Source: Beroe ovata (taxonomy: Eukaryota; Ctenophora; Nuda; Beroida; Beroidae). From it: a stretch of 45,502 bases of DNA. Location of the stretch: assembly GCA_946803715.1 (NCBI GenBank), contig CAMPET010000038.1, positions 3,814-49,315 on the forward strand, read 5' to 3'. Each line of letters begins with the position of its first letter. Within the stretch, counting starts at the first letter, position 1. Made by a program: the position numbers and the translations under genes. Under the pieces are notes generated by a model. The model was not told the DNA's origin, ran no database searches, and worked only from the letters and a program-made list of their open reading frames with translations. This document shows positions 10,394-20,388 of the stretch, piece by piece.

Positions 10394-13300
10394 TTAGTAA
10401 AGACTAAAATGATGCTCTGTTGAGTTGACATTATCGTCGTTTTCTTTGAATATCAATTCAAATGTTCTGATCTGGAAAGGATGGAGGGTAACTTTGTTTG
10501 CGTTTCCGTCTCCATCGTCTGTGTCACGCACGTCCTTTATATCCCTATCACCGGCTAGCCCCAATTCCTGTTCGGAGAAGCAGCATAAAACTAAATTGTG
10601 AACAAAACCTAATTGATCAAGAAAACTCGACAGAACCCACAATGCCTTTAAGGCTAAGAGTAGTTGATCGAGGGCCAAGGCATTCGAATAGAGCAGGCTA
10701 GAAATACATTCTTATTTCAATTGTATTACCTGATGGTGAGCTAGATCTCGTCCCTTGAATAGCGATGCTAAGTTCACAACTATGTCACCACTCCCAACCT
10801 CGCTACTCTCCAGCGTGTTTTCCAGTCGGACCAGCAGAGCGGTACTGTTGATTCTCTGTAGAGTGAGGAGGTTGAGGTATGGGTGGTTGGGGCCGGTGTA
10901 GTGGTAGTTGGTGGGATCCACGGGTATCCCTGCCCCTCCACTAAACGCCAGCGTGGGAGGGTAGAACACGTCTAGACCAATGTCTCGGTGGATGTGCCGA
11001 GACACTTTGTCACTGTAGAAAAGATAGTGCTTCCCCCGAGCTATGAGACCTCGTCCGTCAGCTGTCTCATTGAGCGGCTCTGCCACACCCCTCCTATCGT
11101 CCTTTAGGATACGCCGGTGAACCATGAACTCTAGTTGTCCATCATGTAGACTGGCAGCACCCTGACTCCGATCAGTGAGCACGGTGAGTTGCATGTTGCT
11201 CCCTGCTGTGTCCTCTATCCTAGCCCTGGTGTTGACCGGATAGTAGTTCCCTGCTATCGGTGACGTCACATTCAACTCCCACGTGGGCTGGTAGTTCAGC
11301 ACTCTCGTCACCATCTCCCGTCCGTTACTGTCCGTGAAGAATGTCTTGTTGGTATTCAGATCTGTCTCGTACCGGGTTATTATCTCTCGGCCATAGTCTA
11401 CCGGTATGGGACCAACTGTCCATTCCACTTCGATATACATCTTGTTGTTGTAAATCCTGGTAACCTGAAAAGCAAACAGTGTTAATTCAGCATTCATCCT
11501 TTCACGCATAGTTAAAGAACAGCTATTATTTAGGCTAAATTTAGTTCGAATTGAAACAAAAAGTGGCACTCAGTAATCAGTAAGTTTCATCAGCATGATA
11601 TGATATAGCACAATGAAATTCTTTGAGACGACTATAACCTACATCATTGAAATTGGCATAGGACTACCACTTTGTTATTTACACAGACTGGGGGTACAAT
11701 TCAACTTTAATATCACTAATTTGACCCTCATCTACGGATGTCTTTTTGAACTCTCTGGTCCTTATTCCTTATCGAATCAGTTCGTATCTTCTCGGCAATA
11801 TTTTTCACGAGACTATGTTCTGCATCCAGACTGCACTGTTTGAGCAGGCTTTCTGAGTTAGAGTCCAAGATGCACGTGGAGTCGAAATTCAGCCACTCTG
11901 AAAAGTCGGAAAGATGTTGGAACGGGAGTTTGCTCTGCTGATCCTTCACACTGATAGCCGCTCCCTTCTCAATGAGAACTTTAGCTGCATGGATGTTTCT
12001 ATGTTGTACAGCAGCAAAGAGGGGAGTTTGACCAGACTGATTGACAATTTCCACATCTGCACCGTGCGATATCAGCAGTTCTAACAACTCAATCGTCTGG
12101 ACCGATTCTGTGGTAATATGGAGGATAGGCTGACCCTCGTGCACAGCATTGGGATCAGCTCCGTTATCCAGGAGCAAGGAGCAAGCCTCCACCTTGCTCT
12201 TCACGGTATTCTCACTGTCCACTAGGATCTTCTTCAGGAGATCAGTAGCCTCGTCATCCTGCAACTTGATGTCCACACTGAGCAACCACCTCGCACACTT
12301 GAGATTGTTGTGCAGAAACGCGAGGTAAGTTAGACTGGGAGTAGTGCTCTGGTGGGACAGGATGTCCATGATATTGGCCTTGTCCTCGTGCATGAGCAGC
12401 ATAATGTAGTCTGCCCTCCCCAGTATGGCGCAGTAGTGAAGCGGCATGTACCCGTTCTTGTTGATCAGACTGAGACTAGCACCGTAGTAAGCCAGCACTT
12501 CTGCAATGTCTATCTGAGTGTCTGGGGTTCCAGCCCGGGAACTGCAAAGGTAGTGCATGGGTGTGTCCAGAGCAAGGTCCACTGCGTTCACATTGCTGCC
12601 ATGGTTAATCAGTACCTGTGCAGTGGCCACATCGTATACATAATGGAGAGGTGTGGCACCTTGATCATCTTTAACTGTCACCGACACTCCCATATCGAGC
12701 AACACCTCAATGATGGGTATTGCACCGAACTTAGCAGCCACGTGCATACATGTCATCCCCTCGAAACACCTAGTTTTGGAGGTCGATAACTCGTTCACCT
12801 TGTACTTGTGCTCCAGTACCACTTTGTTGAGAAGGTCCATGTCCCCTCCCAGGACAGAAATTGTACTGTGTCGGATAAACTGGTAATGACCTGTGATGAA
12901 CTCCCTGAACTTGTCGTTGTTCATCGTCTCCAGTACTGACTTGTTGTACACGTTACGAGTGAAAATATCAGCGCCCCACTCAATGAACAGCTTGCACATC
13001 TGTCGGTCACACCTCTCGGCAGCAATGAAGAACGGGGTCTTCCCCTTCACATTCTTTATCTCAAACTGAGCCTTCTTCTCGAGTAGGTACAGAGCAATGT
13101 GGAAGAAGCCACACTTGGTGGCAAGATGAAGTCCAGTGTTGCCCGAATTAGAGTCCTGGGAGTCAATGAACTCCGCTGACTCATCGTAGAAACGGAGCAA
13201 CTTCTTCACAGTCAGCAGATCACCAGCTTTTACCCGCTTATGATACACTTTCTGCAGAAAGAGCTGGGATCCTGGGAAAAGTTGGTAGAGAAAGTTGTGT

Positions 13301-16300
13301 CCCGGTTTTAGGGTACGGTTCTTGGTCAGCGACTCGAAATAGATATCGTACTTGTCCTCGTAATCGTCAGAGCATATCTCCGATATCTCGTTCTCGGGTA
13401 AACTGAGCAGTTCCCGCGCCGTGGGGAGCTTGGGGTCGCGGAAACCGCTGAAATCCTCGATAAATTTGTCCTCGGTTTTGTCATACAGAACAATTCTCCG
13501 TGTTGGACTGATTGTCTCCTTTATTTTGGAGGTGTAGAATGCAGCATTTGTCAAGCTCAGGTTGATGTATTGAGAGTCAATGAGGTTGGATATAACAATG
13601 GGTCTCTTGATGGGCTCACTCACAAACCTCTGTCTCAGCCGGTATGCAATCACAGCATGCACTCTCAGTTTCTCAGCCTCGGCATCTTGCACCCAAACTT
13701 TTAGTTTAGTGACGTCATACGTGCTCTCCAGCCGTTCCTGCTCCTTCTTCAAAACTTCCACTTTCAGATGGAGCTCCTTCTTTTGACGGGACTCATTGGC
13801 ACTCATGCTAATCTTACTCATTTCTTCCAACTCTTTATTATTTACGATCAGCTTCTCCTGTAGAGTGCTCAACCGTTTTACCACTTTCTCAGCCTGCCTG
13901 AACAATAGTGCCTTGTTGAAAATGCATGCCAGATACGCACACATTGCCTGATTGTCTGCCATGACTAGATCCTCGCTGTCAAAATCAGATTTCACTCTGA
14001 GGATATTACAGAGCGCCTCCAGGGCCAAGTTGACACTCCACTTATCGTTTAGCATGATATCAGGGGTGAAAATGTCACCGTACACACTGTTCACCAGGGT
14101 CAACAACACTCGTGTGTCCTTCAGATCACTCAACGAGGAGAAAAACCCGACCACGCCCTTACCCTCACTGATACACGTGATGTACTTGTTCACCAAGTCA
14201 ACGCACGTGCTGGACGGTTTCAGTTTAGATCGCCACGTGGAGCGCCGTTCCTCCTCGCTCAGCCTCTCCTCCTCCATGTCTGCGTCCGACTTGGAGAAGA
14301 GTCCCCGGGTTTTGGATGTGGTGGCTGATGCTCCGGGTTTCTCGGTGTCGAAAACAGGGTTAAAAGGGACGTTTAGCAAGAGGTTGGTATCCTCTGTATA
14401 GGCTAGTGTGTACTCGAATATGCGGAACAAGTCAGATTTAACCAGGTGCCATAGCAACCACTCTGTTTCGTCATATGCACCTCTACCAAGGGCAGGGGAC
14501 TCGCAGTAAAATGCGTTCTGGAGAATTCCAGCGTCTTTCAGCTCGTCGAGAATCCAGTCCACACGGGTGACTTGTTGGGCAGATGAGAGGTTGTCCCACG
14601 ACCCCAGTTTCTTGATGTCGACCCCAACGAGCACATCCACAAACACCTTCATGTTCTTCCCTCGAAACAAATCCACAAACACGTTCTTCATCTGGATGTC
14701 ACGGGAAGCAAGACGGAAATTCGTCCAGATTGTGTACGCTTTTTTCCTAGTCAACATGACTCAGCCCTAGCTGAAGAAAGACGTATCCATATTGAAAATG
14801 AGTAACTCAAACTGTTGTCCAGGTTTGGTGCCAAAAGTAAAATGTGTTGTGGAATTTCATTTAGCATCGTACGTAGAGATCGAAAGCGAAAGTATTAAAC
14901 GACGAGGATTGAATCATTGGAGAGTGAAGGGGCTAAATCAGACCACTACTACAGTGCCATACAATCAACAGTCGCGGCTACTCAAAACATGATAAACATA
15001 TCGCACACTGGACTGATTCTTTAACAAAATGTAGGCATTGTATCTACAATAGAAGCTAGCAGTAACAAAGTATGCATGGTAAGCAAGTACAGGGACATGT
15101 AATCCGCACGTGTGAGTTTTACTTATGAAGCTCAAACACCATGTGAACACACTGAAGCAGCAACTGAGCTATATATCATCGCTCTGTGGCGAATTTTAAT
15201 AAATACTCCGGTTTTATTAACAGCTCGTGATCAGGTCGCTACCCTTTTTCCGCACTATTCGGAACAAAGAGGCTCGAAATCTCGCTGTGTAATCACACCG
15301 CACGCTATGAGGTCAGCCTTTGGCGGTCAACAACAGCATGCCGCATGAATAAGTGAACGTGCGCGCGTGTGTGTCGCACGAGTACTCAGCAATCAGCAAC
15401 ACGCAGGTGCCCTGCTTTTGGTCAAGTGGTGGTCAAAACAAGGGTTAATAAGGCCGGTACAAGCGGGTATCAATCGTCAGATGTGTTTTATTGGTCAATT
15501 GTGTGAACAGGATATGACCGTGAGGTAAGACTATGAGGTCAAAATACGCGAAAGTCTTCGATAAGAGCGATTGCAAACTTTCTTTGAAAACTGATGATTG
15601 AATCTCTCAATCAATCGTTAAAAAGTGAAATATATCCGTCAGTGGCCTAACATTTCTCCAGATGACCTAAACGCATGCATTCCAAACAGCAATCAACTAC
15701 ATTGGTGTGGTGAGAAGCAACACAGCATAATATTCAGGTCACAAGCAGATATGGGATTAACATTGTGTGACATGATTGGAATTAACTAACCTGTGTGATC
15801 CACTCTTTGAAGGTTTGCCATATTTCTGTGATCTGATCACCAGGTATGAAATCCGTGAGAACTGGATCTCCTAAATCGTCAGCCTTGTCGTTCATTGGAC
15901 GGAATATGTACGCTCCTGCGAATGTGATAAATCTTAATTCCTCAAATCCAACACGGATTAAATCTCGCATTTCACATTTGATCCCTATTTGATCCATGTC
16001 ATTTATTTCCCCCGGAGTCCCATCATCACAATCACCTGAAGGTTGAGAGTCAGCATCATTCCCAGTGCTCGATGCATACTCCATGAACCTCTGTGTTAAC
16101 GAGTTGGAAACCCCACTAAGACCAGCTAGCTTATTCTCTATCCGAACCATGGCCCCCGTATCGTAGTCAAAGTACACCCGGTACACTTTGGAATCGACGA
16201 ACAGTGGTTCACCCCGCTTCACGGGCACACTACGGAGAGGTGGCTTGGTCTGGATTAGACTCAGCTCGATAACGTAACTGTTCCAGCCCAGGGGAGGGAG

Positions 16301-19181
16301 GGAAGCGAGGAACACCGCCTCGAGAGGTAGAGCGGCAGAGTTCAGGTCACGTGTCCGGGGACTGACTCGGACCATCTCCATGTGGAGATATCGCCCACTC
16401 CGTGACTCCAGGATACGGTAGTGGGGGTGGGCAAGGGGAATCCTAATATATTCCTGTCGGGGCACAACCCTGCGAAAAGAGGGGGGGATGAGGGGGTGCA
16501 TGTCAGATTGCAAAAATTTCCCCAACACAAACAAGAGATCCAACTTATTCATCCCGATATATGCACGTCTCTTACCTGGAATTATAAATGACGAGGTTGA
16601 AGGAGGAGTTCCCATCTGCCATGACGTCACAAACACTCTCGTTGAGATATCGGCAGGAGGAGAACTTGGCAGCGTGCCCAGTTGCTTGTTGGAGAGCCGA
16701 GTTGATGAGATTCTCACACTCAGTGTGCCCGGCTGCAAGTCTTCTCGCGTAGTCGTTTGCCACGTGCTACATAGGATTACGTGATCATACCGGGAATTGT
16801 CATCTCTCAGTGAAAGCACACATCATATACCTCGCATGATTCCCACCTGTTTGCTGGTCCCACTGACAGCATCATGGTGTTGGGCCACGCCCATAGCGAG
16901 TCTCAGCAGCTGGGAGCTGTACTTGCCAGGGACAAGTGCCTCCAACTGTTTACATGTCTGCAACACCCCGTTACAAGTCCTCACGTAACCCTTCAATGTG
17001 GGTCTGGAGGTAAAGTAACCGGTCCAGTAGGCCTGGGGACCGTCAGCGTAGGGGAACAAGTCGTCAGTCTTATTCTGCATGGTTCCAATCCCTTTCAGAA
17101 CTGCGTCCATATAACGTGTTGGGGTCGAGTAAATCATTTTGAAACCATTCTCAGTTGAGTTAGCGTTCACATAGTCCATCAGGATATCAAGATTCTTGAA
17201 GTATTTCCTTGCGTTTTGGTAGCAGAAATCTCCGCCCATTGTCAACATTATGTTACCACTCCTGTAGTGCGATGCCTGCAGTGGAGAACATTGTGATCGT
17301 TCAGCAGGAGCAACACTAGCACGTAATTTGAAATGTAGCGCGATCACGTCAATAAAATACACTATGGGTGTAACTAGTGAAACCAGTATGGTGTAACTAG
17401 TGTAAGCAGTATGGTTAATGGTTACGGAGCAACATCCCCCAGTACTGGAACCTGGTTGCTAAGATACCGCACAAACTCCCTGCTCCTCTCCACAGCATTG
17501 AACTCTGGGGACTGTCTGTTGGCTACTATCGGGGAATCAGCGCACGTGGTATCGAAACAGAAACCGGGCGGTGCCCAGTACATGTCCCACATGACGTGAG
17601 TGAAGATTGGTAATCCCTCGTCCTCCTTGCTTGCCCACCACTGGAACTCCAAACTGAAATTGAAGTGATGTTGGGCGCGCGGCTCATGTGCTAACCTGTT
17701 CGTTTAGATAATCTACGAAGTCCTCCACCCGACTTGGAATGTTGTACTCGGGAGATTGTTTGTTTTCCACCATCGGCTGGGCTATGCCTCTACGGTCAAA
17801 GTCGAAGCCGGGAGGCGCGTTATAGTGACGGTACAACACCCCAGTAAATATGTTATTATCTCCCAATGCCCAGTTATACTCTAGACTGAAACGGAGTTAT
17901 TCACTGCAGTATGGGCTCTGTATGGGATCAATCATTATAACCGTAAGGAAAGAAGAGAATGAACAATGTCATACTTCTTGTCTTGTTTCCTCTTATCGTA
18001 ATCCTGATAGTGCATTCTGGCGAAGAAGAGTCCCTTGAGCCCCATCTGGGCACTGAGGTCAGCGTGTGCTGAGCTGTGGCCGAATGGATCAATCTGCCAG
18101 GCTACAGTTGGGGCGATGTTTATCTTCCCATCTTCCTCATCCTCCAACCCAGCTCCTACCTGACGAATAGAATAACAATAGTAGAGAAATCAAAAGTCGG
18201 GAAATAATCCCGGTGACGAGGTATAATCTTATAGCAATACGTCATCTCCAACTCACCTCTCGACGGAGCCATCTTAGCCCTTCCGACATCTGATCGATGG
18301 TGGCTGCGTAGTGGACTGACGCCTCGTCGTTCATACAGTAGCCAGCGTTGATAAACTCAAACTGTTTCCTCTTGATGAGGGTCCGGACCTTGCTCCGGGT
18401 AGACTCGCTCTGCTCCTCCCACCATCTCTTGAAAAATGCTATCTCCACGTAGATGAAAGTTTTCTTGGGATCCGCCATCAACTCCTCGATCACTGTGTCG
18501 ATAATGTACTGAACCTGTGCGGAGATAAAAATATCATGGAATCGTCGACTTGTATTGTCTTGCGCAAACATACAGGGGAGTCTCAACCGGGGTCTTAATA
18601 TGATTGCGGGATTGGGGTAAAAATCACCCTGCACTCGCGCGCATGTGTAACTCACCCCTCCCTTGTAAATATCCTCCCTAGATCCGTAGTAGTACTGGTC
18701 CACTGTTTTGAGCCAGCCCACGTCATCATGTGTATGGGGGACCACGTGAACTGTCACCAGACCACCCTGGTGCGGGCCTGCGGGCTCCCTGCGGGAAATG
18801 GGATGTCCGTGTTAGGGAACCAGGTTCTGCAGGGAGAACTACGCTAGTACGCTAAGTGTCTGGGAATCCTTAAAGTTAAAGCGCTCAAAGTCTTGCTAGT
18901 GCGTAATGCGTATTACAAGGAAAATTTCTTTTAACCATTCCCTGATGTCAATGATATACCCCGTTACCCCGTTAACTCCATAGACCATTAAAATTTGTTG
19001 AGGGAGCCACTATATAACCCAATTAGGCGGTGTACACGGCTAGTGTTGTCATTGTCAGGGAACCGCGCGTGTGAACCTACTCAGGTGGGAGAGGGAATGC
19101 GTGGTTTAAGTCCAGATCATCCTCGTACGAATAGGAACAGGAGGCAAGACAGAGCAATACAACAGAATGTAAAAATATCAT
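10394..19181 (-). CDS. MAN2B1-like: Lysosomal alpha-mannosidase (GH38), complete gene with alternative exons
   Basis: The enzyme trims alpha-linked mannose from N-glycans in the lysosome. CDS exons in transcript order: 19181-19081, 18788-18656, 18514-18257, 18159-17975, then 17885-17696 or 17653-17452, then 17275-16847, 16766-16576, 16469-15791, 11464-10730 and 10567-10394. All borders are GT..AG and all phases fit. The product is 1024 or 1028 residues (human is 1011). A signal peptide starts [16 protein letters not shown]38 landmarks are HTHDD (52-56), nucleophile Asp188 in IDPFGHS, TMGGDF with Asp305, and [10 protein letters not shown] (421-430). The C-terminal half has [35 protein letters not shown] and [12 protein letters not shown], all typical of the lysosomal clade. 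N-glycosylation sequons are frequent. Introns are 42-292 bp except one of 4326 bp that holds another gene. The GTG at 18757 is not the start. Confidence 0.95.
11728..14757 (-). CDS. Intronless tandem CH-like / coiled-coil / ankyrin-repeat protein, nested in a mannosidase intron
   Basis: A single open frame of 1009 codons starts at ATG 14757. Residues about 5-115 and 183-285 each resemble a calponin-homology fold. The second is clearer ([20 protein letters not shown] and later [20 protein letters not shown]), which suggests actin or microtubule binding. Residues about 285-365 form a charged coiled coil. Ankyrin repeats follow at about 537-605, 665-795 and 855-945, with [20 protein letters not shown] and [11 protein letters not shown] cores. 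I do not know a named vertebrate orthologue with this order. The gene lies wholly within the 4326-bp intron (15790-11465) of the mannosidase gene, on the same strand. An ATTAAA (11711-11706, minus) just after the stop could serve for polyadenylation. The lack of introns among intron-rich neighbours suggests retroposition. Confidence 0.9.
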   Translation of the reverse strand: MLTRKKAYTIWTNFRLASRDIQMKNVFVDLFRGKNMKVFVDVLVGVDIKKLGSWDNLSSAQQVTRVDWILDELKDAGILQNAFYCESPALGRGAYDETEWLLWHLVKSDLFRIFEYTLAYTEDTNLLLNVPFNPVFDTEKPGASATTSKTRGLFSKSDADMEEERLSEEERRSTWRSKLKPSSTCVDLVNKYITCISEGKGVVGFFSSLSDLKDTRVLLTLVNSVYGDIFTPDIMLNDKWSVNLALEALCNILRVKSDFDSEDLVMADNQAMCAYLACIFNKALLFRQAEKVVKRLSTLQEKLIVNNKELEEMSKISMSANESRQKKELHLKVEVLKKEQERLESTYDVTKLKVWVQDAEAEKLRVHAVIAYRLRQRFVSEPIKRPIVISNLIDSQYINLSLTNAAFYTSKIKETISPTRRIVLYDKTEDKFIEDFSGFRDPKLPTARELLSLPENEISEICSDDYEDKYDIYFESLTKNRTLKPGHNFLYQLFPGSQLFLQKVYHKRVKAGDLLTVKKLLRFYDESAEFIDSQDSNSGNTGLHLATKCGFFHIALYLLEKKAQFEIKNVKGKTPFFIAAERCDRQMCKLFIEWGADIFTRNVYNKSVLETMNNDKFREFITGHYQFIRHSTISVLGGDMDLLNKVVLEHKYKVNELSTSKTRCFEGMTCMHVAAKFGAIPIIEVLLDMGVSVTVKDDQGATPLHYVYDVATAQVLINHGSNVNAVDLALDTPMHYLCSSRAGTPDTQIDIAEVLAYYGASLSLINKNGYMPLHYCAILGRADYIMLLMHEDKANIMDILSHQSTTPSLTYLAFLHNNLKCARWLLSVDIKLQDDEATDLLKKILVDSENTVKSKVEACSLLLDNGADPNAVHEGQPILHITTESVQTIELLELLISHGADVEIVNQSGQTPLFAAVQHRNIHAAKVLIEKGAAISVKDQQSKLPFQHLSDFSEWLNFDSTCILDSNSESLLKQCSLDAEHSLVKNIAEKIRTDSIRNKDQRVQKDIRR
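14758..15790 (-). other. 5-prime part of the large mannosidase intron; probable promoter region of the nested gene
   Basis: About 1 kb of non-coding DNA lies between the mannosidase donor (15790) and the ATG of the nested gene. It must hold whatever promoter drives the nested gene independently, if it has one. No TATA box or other diagnostic motif is obvious. Confidence 0.35.
17367..17412 (-). repeat. Two-copy 23-bp direct repeat in the intron after exon 5b
   Basis: Two adjacent copies of a 23-bp unit containing GGTGTAACTAGTG differ at two positions. In transcript orientation they lie about 40-85 nt downstream of the exon 5b donor. They contain the palindrome ACTAGT. They could influence the choice between exons 5a and 5b, but that is only a positional inference. 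Confidence 0.6.
17452..17653 (-). CDS. Alternative exon 5b of the mannosidase (cysteine-containing version)
   Basis: This 202-nt exon has acceptor CAATTTCAG|T and a weak donor CAG|GTTCCA, with the same phases as exon 5a (2 in, 0 out). It encodes [49 protein letters not shown] and ending FVRYLSNQ. The C-x4-C pair matches the short disulfide loop (Cys268-Cys273) of the mammalian enzyme, so this is the more canonical version. It has a four-residue insert relative to 5a. Only 42 bp separate it from 5a. Confidence 0.9.
17696..17885 (-). CDS. Alternative exon 5a of the mannosidase (cysteine-free version)
   Basis: This 190-nt exon has acceptor CCGTTTCAG|T and donor CAG|GTTAGC, phase 2 in and 0 out. 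It encodes [27 protein letters not shown], then [18 protein letters not shown] and ending FVDYLNEQ. It aligns along its length with the next exon (17653-17452) and with a single segment of mammalian lysosomal alpha-mannosidase. At the two positions where the other version and mammals have cysteines, this one has Asp and a non-Cys residue. The conserved Tyr before the PP, thought to face the substrate cleft, is kept. Confidence 0.9.
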
Positions 19182-20388
19182 TCTGCGAGTGCGAATCTAA
19201 ACGTGGTGGCTCTATGAAAATCAGACTGATATTTGCATCAACGAGAAAATGAAACGGTTTTTATATACATGACAACATCCTTATCTGCCCAAACCATGTG
19301 ACGGTAAGTTAAATATATCCTAACCTGAGAGTAGTGCAACTTGAAACCAAATTTCATCTTCCCTTTCAGGGGGTAATAGCGTCTCCCACCCAGCTCTTCT
19401 AGATTCATCACCGTTGCAAAATAAAAAAAAATAAAAGTGAGAGTCTTGTTATACGCGGGCTATCACACGTCCATCAGTACCTCCCCATGTCATCCTATTC
19501 AGGGGAATGTTATGATGTGGCGTTTACCACTACATGAAGCAGTTTCATAAGACAGTTTTCAGGAAATCAGTTACACTCTTCTATAGAACAACCTCGACTT
19601 ATCTAGAATTAAATTGTATATCAACTCGATAACGCGAGTCTCTCAATAAAGCAATAAGCTTATCGCATGCAATCAATTTCTAGGGAAAGCTAGTATCTGA
19701 TATTTCCGAGCCACTAAATCTATCTGGGAGGAGTAAAAACAATTAGATCTCCTATAAGATAGACACACAGCTCTGGATATTGAAAAGAAAATTCAGATTC
19801 ATAACTGAATTTCTCATCTCGAGCAGGATGACATTTAGTTTTTTTCTTATCTCAGTTTCTAGTATTACAATTGATGTCAAGTTTAAGTTCTACCATGTCT
19901 AAAAAGTTCACCATACAGCAGCGAATTTGTCGCGCTTAAACGAATATTCATTGCCAATTGCAAGCAGCCATACTATCAATAAGTTACTATTCGCAGTGTT
20001 CGTATTCATAAGATTCAACGTATCTCTAATCTTATCTTCAATCAATCATATAGCGTCAACCGTCAGTGGGTAATCGGTTTATCAAATCTTTGTGGTAAAC
20101 ATGGTCAATATAATTTTCTAAATCTAAAACATTTAAATATGAAATGTTACCTACAATCTCCTTATCTGGTGAAAATTTGGAAAAATTGAACTTGAAGTCA
20201 ATAGATCTCTGACAACACGAAAATCATGATAATGTAAGCGAAATAAATATGAAAAAGCTTCATCGAGTAGTGAAGTATAAACTGATAATTTTAAAGTTTT
20301 GATAAATTGGTATGTCGGTATGTTACTGGTTCATGGTTGAGTCGTGGTATGATATTCCACACTCGACATCCAATGAGATACAATCATA
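19182..20388. other. Intergenic region between mannosidase start and G-alpha stop
   Basis: About 1.2 kb of AT-rich DNA. The two genes are head to tail on the minus strand, so it contains both the mannosidase promoter and the G-alpha 3-prime end. A short minus frame at about 19326-19412 (with RRYYPLKGKMKFGFKL) ends in a GT but has no good acceptor. I do not call it an exon. Confidence 0.45.

Noticed and set aside
12352-12789. Plus-strand frame of 145 codons
   Set aside because: Antisense of the ankyrin-repeat gene, which has clear protein motifs.
18755-18757. GTG as the mannosidase start
   Set aside because: An acceptor lies 31 bp upstream, and an ATG-initiated signal-peptide exon at 19181-19081 joins in exact phase.
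19326-19412. Minus-strand candidate exon with RRYYPLKGKMKFGFKL
   Set aside because: No credible acceptor, and the mannosidase signal peptide is already accounted for.
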